A DNA stretch of 64,000 nt from Arabidopsis thaliana (lineage: Eukaryota > Streptophyta > Magnoliopsida > Brassicales > Brassicaceae), in contig NC_003070.9 in NCBI RefSeq assembly GCF_000001735.4, forward strand, positions 23,917,971 through 23,981,970, given 5' to 3'. Made by a program: the position numbers and the translations under genes. Within the stretch, counting starts at the first letter, position 1, and every line of letters begins with the position of its first letter. This document shows, in pieces, positions 55,400 to 64,000 of this stretch. The notes under the pieces are model-generated. The model saw only the letters and a list, made by a program, of their open reading frames with translations. It had not been told where the DNA came from and did no database searches.

Positions 55400-58339
55400 G
55401 CTGCGCCGCATTTCTTGTATTCCCCAAATCCATGTTGCGTTTTTGTTTACCCTCAATACGACACAAGAGTCCTTTATACCTGAGAATTTGGCGACAGTAT
55501 TTTGCTTTATGTATTAAGGTTGAAACTAAAAAGAAATACTGTAAAATCATACACTTGGTGGAGCACGAAAGGATTCATATCCAATGTGAATCATCCGTAA
55601 AATTGTAAACGAGCCAAATTAGAATAAAAGAGCATGTTTCGCAGAAATTTATGGCAACTAAAATTCATTGTACAGGTACAGGAATAGCAAAAAAAGAACA
55701 TGTAGGCCCAAAGACAAGATTACAAGTTGTGTTTTTTTTTTCCCACATATGTTTAACCGAAAGAAAAACCCAAATCTTCGAATCGAGCACCGTCGAACCA
55801 TTACCGAGGAGGAATATCATTCCACAAATCGATATCCTTAAGAACCTCTGCTTGTGGATTCGATTGTTCAGAAGAACTACAAGACTCTTCAGGCCGTACT
55901 AGCGTCGTTGCAAAACAATGGAGATGCTGCTGCTTTAAACAACTCCGCCATAGATCTTGGTGCAGAGCGTGGGAATGGAAGATGATGACGACAACAAAAT
56001 GGATGACGATGATATAGAGATGGATGGGGGTGAAGGAGAAAGTTATAGATGTGTTGAAGGAATGTGGTTTCGAGGAGAAGAGATCTTTAAAGCTATCACA
56101 ACAAGTCAACAAGAGTTTTTGTATCGTCTTTCCTTGTTCAACAAGTCTGGTATTCACTTCACGTAGTAGTTTTGTGATGGGAACGTTTTGACCTTTATTT
56201 TTATTATACAGATGTGTACCCTGTTTTCGATTCAAGTTTTAACACCAATCACCAGAAGGAAGCGTGAAAGCAGTGCCCTTTTTGATGTTCCTTTGAAAAT
56301 TTCACACCATCTGTCTTCCTCAGATGTGGTATTCTTTTCAATTTCTTCTCGGTTCGCCGCAACAACAGTGACCGGTGCACCCGAAGATACTTTGAGACGC
56401 TTTTACTTCCCCATAAGGAGGGGAGGGCCTAGTGATTAAGTAGGAAGGAGTAGTAGCCGGCGCTGTTGCAAACACCGAAGGTTGGCTGGGAAAGAAACCA
56501 CTTTTCACCCTGTAGGGAGAGAATTGTTTATGTTTGTCTTTAGTGTATGTGTTTACTTTTGTGTATATGTTTTTGTTGGAGTTAAGTGTATCTTCGTGTG
56601 TATGTGTTTTTGTTTGCTTTCTTTAATCCTAGAGCAAACAATCAACCATAAAAAAAAAAAACATGTCTAAGAAGCAACCATTAGAAAGACCAAACCTTTG
56701 CTTTTCTGAAGATGGAAATATCTGAAAAATGCATGCATTTGATGTATTAGCAAACTTAGAGTTCAAATGCATGCATTTTCAAGACATTTTAAGGCTTGCA
56801 TCCCAAAAGCTCCACCTCCTACCTTTGATTAAAAGATTAAAGGGCTCGAAATTTTAACGAAAGCTGGAAAAAAATTCAAGATGAAATTGTTTATAGGCAA
56901 TACCTTTGGTTTGAAAGAAGTCGAGAAGTTTGTATACAACAAATGGATGACAAAGTCAGTAGTCCCTTTGCATCACTAGGACTTGGGGAGAGAATAAAGT
57001 TGATTCCTGCAAGTTTGATACAAACCCTTAATGAGTAAAGCCAAGAAGAAACCATAGGATGTTGAGAAATCTTGAGATATAAATACGAGTCACAACTTTG
57101 AACGAGGATAAACAAATTTTTACCTCATCGAAATTGGCTGAATTTCCTGGATTAAGAATCAGCTCTGCCTACCACTACAATTAAAACAAAAGCAACAACA
57201 TTATGATATTGAAAGCAGAGAAAAAGAACATGTGCCTAAGATAAGAACATTATGGATGAGAATACCCCTTGAAAGCAGAGAAAAAGAACATTATGCCAAA
57301 TACCCCTTGGATAAGAATTTTGCTGCCTTGACATTAGATGGATTCTCTGGATTTTTCTCAGCTACGTCCTTGTCACCTGTATCCCTGTAAACAAAAACTT
57401 TTATTAAACAATAAACTGGATTTTCTGCAGTATCCCTGTTAAAAACGAGTCACCAAAAGATGTGGTTAGAATACAATGAGGGCAGAGGTTGATTTATTCT
57501 TTAATGATCTAACATTTGTAAGAGATGTACATAAGAAAAAACTTACCATTAGACCAATACCAAGTTGATGTAACATCTGGTAATAAGTAGACAGACAAAT
57601 CTAATTGGAGATGAGATGCATACCTCTTCATTAGACGTGAGATTCTTGTAGTATCCAAAGATGGAAGTGTTATATTCTTCCTCTCATCTCTCTCTTACTC
57701 TTCTGTACTTACTCGAGCCTCTAACCCATCAAGCGTTGCACAGTGATGTGCCTTCGCTAATAAGAAGAGCTTCAAGAGCTAGTCACAGAACATTATCCAT
57801 AAAGGCAACAAGCCTTTTCCAAGGCAAATCTAAGCAGAATAATGAATTTATATCATGATGTCCCACCAACACTACAAGGTGTATATACTTTATGCAGACA
57901 CTTGAATTTCTCTGTCCCAACCTAGTAAGAAATAGAGCTTATGCAGAATAATGAATTTTCTCATCTGAGAACATCAATATGCAGAAGATAGAATATTGCT
58001 CCCTCATGTTGGCCCAGTCCAACAAGTTATGAACATTCCACAACAATATATAAAACTGTTTCACAAGTCTTGTTAAACACAACTTGCTTGCTTTTTCGTG
58101 CTGCCCAGCCAGCATTATTGAATATCATATCTCAGTGAGATGTATAATGATGTGCCTCATTTCTATCTTTTTCCTTCGTGCTTTGCTCGAGCCTCGACCT
58201 ATCAAGCGTTGCTCAATGATGTACCTTCGCTAACAGGAAGAGCTTCAAGAGCTAGGCACAAAGGATTAACAGAAGTTGAAGTTTTCTTTATAGCAGAATA
58301 TTGAATTTTAATGCTGCCCAGCTCCAGCAACATATCTTC
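55400..58339. other. Spacer with duplicated segments
   Basis: Holds the ABCF3 3' flank, the uncertain ORF above, a copy (55702-55772) of sequence found again near 60468-60592, and a roughly 75-bp segment (57712-57786) repeated at 58186-58260. Short duplicates of TTGAAAGCAGAGAAAAAGAA lie near 57210-57290. No convincing gene. Confidence 0.5.
55801..56235 (-). CDS. Uncertain ORF of 144 codons, function unknown
   Basis: The frame starts MNRKQGTHLYNKNKGQNVPI and ends QAEVLKDIDLWNDIPPR. The middle is hydrophobic (IHLYIIVIHFVVVIIFHSH). The opposite strand is also open in two frames over part of this stretch (for example an acidic frame from 55957), so coding status is doubtful. No family is recognised. 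It may be a degenerate copy or a non-coding transcript. Confidence 0.25.
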   Translation of the reverse strand: MNRKQGTHLYNKNKGQNVPITKLLREVNTRLVEQGKTIQKLLLTCCDSFKDLFSSKPHSFNTSITFSFTPIHLYIIVIHFVVVIIFHSHALHQDLWRSCLKQQHLHCFATTLVRPEESCSSSEQSNPQAEVLKDIDLWNDIPPR

Positions 58340-59370
58340 CAATTGTCCATCAATTTGCAGTTCTCCATATGAGCAGATCATTGAATTTATCCCCATCAAT
58401 ATGCAGATCATTGAGTTATTAAGCAGATAATTGAATTTCTAACACGCTGCCCAGCCAGCAATATATAGATCTCTTACTGTTAAACAAGTCTTACAGTGTT
58501 ATAATCACACAGCTTGCCCAATCGGACATCATAGACAAGTCTTACAAAAGGCAATTTATCCCCATCAATAATAAGCAGATCATTGAGTTTTTATGCAGAT
58601 CACTGAATTTTTTCCCATCAATAAGCAGATCATTGAATTTATCCCCATCTATATAAGCAGATCATTGAATTTATCCCCATCTATAAAAGCAGATCATTGA
58701 GCTTTTAAGCAGATCACTGAATTTATCCCCATCTATAAGCAGACCATTGAGCTTCTTTTAAGCAGATCATTGAATTTATCCCCATCTATATAAGCAGATC
58801 ACTGAATTTATCCCCATCTATAAGCAGATCATTGAGCTTTTAAGCAGATCATAGAGCTTCTTTTAAGCAGATAATTGAATTTATCCCCATCTATAAGCAG
58901 ATCATTGAATTTATCCTCATCTATATAAGCAGATCATTGAGCTTCTTTTAAGCAGATCATTGAAATTATACCCATCTATATAAGCAGATCATTGAATTTT
59001 CCCCATCTATATAAGCAGATCATTGAATTTATCCCCATCTATAAGCAGATCATTGAATTTATCCCCATCTATATAAGCAGATCATTGAGCTTCTTTTAAG
59101 CAGATCATTGAATTTATCCCCATCTATAAGCAGATCATTGAATTTATCCCCATCTATATAAGCAGATCATTGAGCTTCTTTTAAGCAGATAATTGAATTT
59201 ATCCCCATCTATAAGCAGATCATTGAATTTATCCCCATCTATATAAGCAGATCATTGAGCTTCTTTTAAGCAGATCATTGAAATTATCCCCATCTATATA
59301 AGCAGATCATTGAATTTATCCCCATCTGTATAATCAGATCATTGAGCTTTTAAGCAGATCATTGAAGTTT
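58340..59370. repeat. Satellite-like array, 30-32 bp monomer with 85-bp higher-order period
   Basis: The monomer is TAAGCAGATCATTGAATTTA plus TCCCCATCTATA. A variant monomer ends ATTGAGCTTCTTTT. The variant recurs at 58856 and 58941, and at 59089, 59174 and 59259, i.e. exactly 85 bp apart within each run. The array is sparse and diverged before 58610 and dense from 58610 to 59370. Confidence 0.9.
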
Positions 59371-59430
59371 ATATAATGCTGCCCAGCCAGCAATATATAT
59401 AGAAGATAATCGCAAAGATTTGATCTTTGA

Positions 59431-59690
59431 ACATAACAAGACTTACAATGTTTAATCACAGCTTCTTACGATTCAATTATCCAATCTTTGTGCATAATTT
59501 GTCAAGACTTACAGTGTTTAATCACAGCTTGCCAGCCTTACGATTCAATTATCTAATATTTGAACATAATTTGACAAGACTTACAGTTTTTGATCACAGC
59601 TTGCCTGTCTTACGATTCAATTATCCGATATTTGAACATAAATCTGACAAGACTTACAGTGTTTAATCACAGCTTGCCCCTGCCTTACTT
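59431..59690. repeat. Four-copy tandem repeat (66-73 bp)
   Basis: The AAGACTTACA...TTTAATCACAGCTT...TTACGATTCAATTATC unit starts at about 59438, 59504, 59576 and 59649; the last copy is partial. Fragments of the same unit occur near 58470-58560. Confidence 0.85.
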
Positions 59691-60897
59691 AGGCAACATC
59701 GGGACAAATTTTCCCAAGTTAGAAACCGGACAAACACAATCATATAATGTGTAGTTCCCTTTCTTTTGGGTTTGAACAAAACATAAAACTTTCTTTGAAA
59801 CGAAAACAGAGAATCGATGATGGGGTTTCTAATCCAGAAAAACGAAAAACAAAATCTTTAAAACACGATCCGTATTAGAAACCCAAACAATCTTTCACAA
59901 ACGTATAATAAGAAATCGCAGATTTTAAAAGAGGGTTTCTGATTTAAAACAGACCAAAAACAAAAGAATAGAAACCCTAATTGGTAACCACAAATATGTA
60001 TAATTTTTGAAGAGGAATACAAGATTGAAATTAGAAACCCTAAGACAAAAGACGGTTTTTTTCTTAGATTAGCGATATAAAAGAAATCAATTGAAACTAT
60101 GATTCTGAATTACAAGTTTTTGGAAAATCAAGAACCTCAAAAATCAGATCTAAAAGAGGGTTTTTTCGATTTGCACAAAAAAAACAAACATAAAATCGAA
60201 ACGCAATTTGGAAATTAAAGAGAGAGAACTTTTGGATAAAAATTCAAAATCGAAGTAGTGAATCTGGAAAAAGGGAGTTTCAAAATCTAAGAAAACGCAA
60301 ACAAAAGTCTCCCCAAATCAAAAGAAACACACGAAATCAAAAGAATATAAAAGAACAAACGAAGAATCAGACAAATAAAAGAAGTAAGCATGGCGACGAG
60401 CGAGTATAAATAACCGTTGTGAAATAGAAGAAAGACGGTGGTCTCTGTGTTGGGCCTAAATGAATATGTAAGCCCAAATACAAGTTGTGTTGTTTTTTCC
60501 CTCATCGTAATATAAGGCCCACATATGTTTTTTTTTGTCGTCGAAATATTTTATAAAGCCCAAACGAAGGCCCACATATGTTTAACTGAAAGTTATGGAT
60601 TTTCCAAAGAGAAAAAGAAATACAAAAATTAGGATCCGACCCGGCTGAACCCGAGTGGTTTGTTCTTGTTCCCACGGAGAAAAACTTTGCTCTCCCTTTC
60701 CTTTGTCAATCGGAATCTGTCCCATTTATCGATTCTTCACAGACACGTTTTCTTCAATCTTTCTCCATTGGTTTCGTTCTCAAGGTTTGTTTGTGTCGAT
60801 CGAATTTAGTTTCAGGACATTGATCGTAATTGGTTCTGTTGCAGTTTGAGAATTGCAATTGTTGTCATGTTTAGATAGTGGAACCCTAATTTGAGTC
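59691..60897. other. DUO3 promoter and leader
   Basis: AT-rich DNA with several GGGCC/GGCCC boxes (60452, 60516, 60569). The 15-bp GGCCCACATATGTTT is present twice. A minimal uORF (ATG TTT AGA TAG, 60867-60878) precedes the DUO3 ATG at 60898. Confidence 0.55.
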
Positions 60898-63800
60898 ATG
60901 AAATCTCTGGATCAAGTAGAAACCCTAATTTCAGGGCCTCCCTCTGAACCGTCGTCCCCTAATAGAGACCTAGATAAAGATGAAGAAGAAGAAGAAGAGT
61001 GCGAGTATGATGACGAGGAAGAAGATGTTGATTTCAATCCCTTTCTTAAGGATTCTCCTTCTCGTGAAGCTTCTTCCAGTTTGAGCTCTGAAGTTGAGAC
61101 TCTTGATGGTGAAATTGTTAATAGCATTACTACGGTTCCCCAAACCTTAGAGGGCAGACAAGGAAAGGAGGATATTGCAATGCCAAGTAATGATGTCTCG
61201 TGCCAAGAACCACCAATCCCTGATGAGAGGACAGTTGGGGCCGCAAATGAAAACGGAGAACAATTGGTGATCCAAACTCAGAAGCAAGATTTGATGTCAA
61301 CTGAGGAAGATGATGCAATCTGCAAACGGACTAGAGCTCGCTATTCGCTTGCGAGTTTCACCCTTGATGATCTTGAGGCTTTTCTCCAGGAGACTGATGA
61401 TGAGGATGATATTCCTAATGTCGATGATGAGGAAGAATACCGCAAGTTTCTCGCTGCTGTTTTACATAGTGGTGATACTGAGGTTCCCTTGGCACAGACT
61501 GGAACTAATGATGACGATGATGATGATGATGAGGATAACGATTTAGACTTCGAGATAGAACTTGAGGAAGCGCTGGAGACTGATGACGAGGAAATTATAC
61601 CTGAAAAGGTCACTACAGGTGACAACATAAGCACTAAGCGACGTCCTGTGACTAGGCAGAAGAGACGGCAAAATATCTCCATTCATCACAAAAACAATTC
61701 TCCTGAACAGGCTGGCAGATTGTTACGCCCTCTTGTACCTATCTTACCCATTGCACCACCTGGGAGAAGGGTTTCTGCTACTGAAGCAGTTGCTTCGTCA
61801 GAAAACAGGACAATAAATGGCTTCACTCAAGCCCAAATGGGAGAACTGCATTCTTTGATTCATGATCACCTTCAACTTCTTATCCAAGTGTACTCTCTTT
61901 GTGCACTTGATCATTCACGGCAAAGCATTGGAACCCACGTCCAAGGACTTCTATCTGAGATGCTCAAACAACACCAAGGATATATCTCACGCCGAAGTCA
62001 TCTTCTTGTCACTGGTTCAGCATCATCGGTTCTTGATGTTGTGGGTCTAGCTGGAAGATATCTAGTTGATGTTTCTGACGGTATGTTATTAGTGAAATAG
62101 GGTGCTATATCTCCATGTTTTCTTATCTGTTTATACAATATAATTCTCTTGATTATTGAATCATTGTAGCTGTGCAAGATTATCGACGGTGTCAAGTGGA
62201 ATCCGGTTTTGATACTTCGTCTCAAAGAGTGCCATTATTTACACTTCCTCACCAAGAAGTTGGCGGTGAGATTGTAAACTATCCTCTTTCATCCCCTAGT
62301 TCAAGTAAGTCACCATCAGGTCAGCAGCAGGCTAAGAAGACGTTAGCTGCTACACTGGTTGAATCAGCCCAGAAGCAATCTGTTGCCTTGGTCCATAAGG
62401 ATATTGCCAAGTTAGCTAAAAGATTTATGCCATTGTTCAAAGTATCGCTATATCCCCACAAGCCACCTCATGCAGCTGTCGCCAATCGGGTCCTTTTCAC
62501 TGATGCTGAGGATGAGTAAGTTCCTTCCTTTTTCTTGGTCTACTCTACTAATTTTGTCGAAAATTTATTCCTAGTGCTGTTTGAATGCAGATTACTAGCT
62601 CTTGGAATAATGGAATATAACTCAGACTGGAAGGCAATAAAGCAGCGGTTTCTTCCTAGTAAAGGCGAGCATCAGGTAATCATCACTGGATTCCTGCAGA
62701 ACTAGGAATGGTTTTTCGGTTACTAAGTAATCAGTTGGTGTTTTATTGGATTGCTCTCATTATCGTAGTTCGCGTAAGGGTTATTCTGACCACAGTCTCT
62801 GAAGTATTTAGATAAAAATATGAAGATTTTAAAATTCAGCTGCTATCTTGACAAAAACTTCTCGTCCATGCAATTCCTGTTGCAGATGATGTAGTTCTTT
62901 CAGTTTTCTGCTTTCATGCCAGAAACTTATGGATTGGTGTACTGATGTTTTCAATATTTTAAACATATTAAGTTTTATGTAGACATGTCCAAGTGTTCAT
63001 CAACCAGGCTGATGATCAAGGAATAAAAGACTTGTCTCTTCTAATACTTTCGACTTGTATTTGTTTCAGATTTATGTTAGGCAAAAAAACCGGAGATCAT
63101 CTAAAGCCCCAGAAAATCCAATTAAGGTCTGTTATATGCTTGAGTTGGTTTATCACCTTTTTTATTTGTATACTTATATTTCTATCTATCAGCTCCATAA
63201 ATTCAGTTGCCTGAACTTGTTTGTTGACAAATAAGCACTGTGAAACCATTACGTCTATATGAGCTCTACCATGCACGCAAAATAAATCAGTTTACGAACT
63301 CATTGTCATAAATGATAACGTTGGATGACCATCTTGTATGCTTTTATACCGAACATGCATTATGCAAATGAACATTACATGTTTAAGGTGGACACCGACT
63401 GTCCCCAGTAAGATGCCTCAACCATAATTTTAAGGTTATGCAGGATATTTCCCCTAACTCGTGTGTATGTGTATATTTTGCCACACAGGCAGTTCTGAGG
63501 ATGAAAAGCTCTCCCCTGACACCACAAGAGATACTACGAATACAAGAGGTAATTTGACAAGCGCACCCTTTTGCAATTCTGATTGGAAATTGTTCTTGGG
63601 TGCTCAATATAAGTTTGAATCCTCAGGGACTTAAGTACTTCAAATATGATTGGACGTCTGTGTGGAAATTCGTCGTGCCTTACCGAGACCCATCATTACT
63701 GCCTCGGCAATGGCGCACTGCCCTTGGAATTCAGAAATCATATAAGCTAGATGCTGTAAAAAAGGAGAAACGGAGATTATATGATACAAATAGAAAATTC

Positions 63801-64000
63801 AGAGAGCAGCAGGCATCTGCAAAAGAGGTCTGTCTTTCATATCTCTGGTTATCTCTCAAATCATACAACTCATCCATACTGAATATGTTAGTTTTTCGCT
63901 TTTTCGTAAAAAATGTAATTTAGCTTTACTCATCTTTTCATCGCATGTTGCAGGATCGTTATGGGGCTTCTAAAGCCAATGAATATCATGTTGGTGGTGA
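60898..64000 (+). CDS. DUO3: DUO3 (GON-4-like/Myb-like nuclear regulator), 5' part
   Basis: Nuclear protein known for male germline division and sperm-cell specification in Arabidopsis, related to animal GON-4. Exons seen: 60898-62080, 62170-62515, 62591-62675, 63070-63126, 63489-63548, 63627-63827, and 63954 to the right edge. The N-terminus carries long acidic runs (DKDEEEEEECEYDDEEEDVD, TNDDDDDDDEDNDLDFEIEL). Central conserved segments include FTLDDLEAFLQETDDEDD, GRLLRPLVPILPIAPPGRRV and FTQAQMGELHSLIHDHLQLL. The Myb/SANT-like region starts at FTDAEDELLALGIMEYNSDW with KAIKQRFLPSK. Later comes YFKYDWTSVWKFVVPYRDPS and LLPRQWRTALG. The frame is open to the window end. Confidence 0.93.

Noticed and set aside
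58340-59370. Regular short repeats that could look like a CRISPR array
   Set aside because: The genome is a plant nucleus, and the repeats are head-to-tail satellite monomers with no unique spacers and no cas genes.
61341-61682. Serine-rich antisense ORF in DUO3
   Set aside because: Complement of Asp/Glu codon runs.

Overview
This is plant nuclear DNA, almost certainly Arabidopsis thaliana or a very close relative. It is AT-rich, with short GT-AG introns. From memory, the gene order (LACS3, a Helitron, tRNA-Ala, UGE4, a LEA_2-type protein, a PI4K-gamma locus, CBL8, a DEK_C protein, THRUMIN1, plastid S6, RPN12, NLP6, an F-box gene, ABCF3/GCN3, DUO3) matches A. thaliana chromosome 1 around At1g64400-At1g64570. 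No database was searched. Gene identities rest on recognised protein sequence, and exon joins were checked for frame and splice dinucleotides.

Layout. 1-1711: 5' part of LACS3 (minus, eight exons). 1712-5829: AT-rich intergenic DNA. 5830-6186: small protein starting MGNC. About 7248-14680: a decayed autonomous Helitron (minus) with an OB-fold (DUF223-like) / Helitron-N / HUH Rep / PIF1-type helicase gene broken by several lesions. 15167-15239: tRNA-Ala(CGC). 15571-18366: twelve-exon organelle-type protein. 19132-21595: UGE4. 21949-22972: non-autonomous DNA element carrying a 17-unit minisatellite built on the E2F motif. 23788-24816: LEA_2-type membrane protein with a collagen-like insert. 25718-27456: PI4K-gamma locus split by a 1-bp frameshift. 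30058-31781: CBL8. 34196-34570: DEK_C protein. 35300-36406: THRUMIN1. 37023-38235 and 38489-40150: plastid S6 and RPN12, divergent with a shared 253-bp promoter. 41850-44926: NLP6. 45353-48240: gene relics (WAT1-like, ATR-like) plus an intact two-exon PSY-type peptide precursor (45766-46295, minus) too short for ordinary ORF listing. 48939-50455: F-box gene. 50880-55399: ABCF3. 55400-60800: repeat-rich spacer with an 85-bp higher-order satellite. 60898-64000: 5' part of DUO3.

These are eukaryotic single-gene units, so there is no operon logic. Functional themes are housekeeping (proteasome lid, plastid ribosome, ABCF ATPase, sugar epimerase), signalling (CBL8, NLP6, PI4K-gamma, PSY peptide) and organelle or actin positioning (THRUMIN1). 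The most notable items are the PSY-type precursor, the E2F-site array inside a transposon, the split kinase and the OB-fold-fused Helitron gene. I see no evidence of a wholly new multi-gene system.
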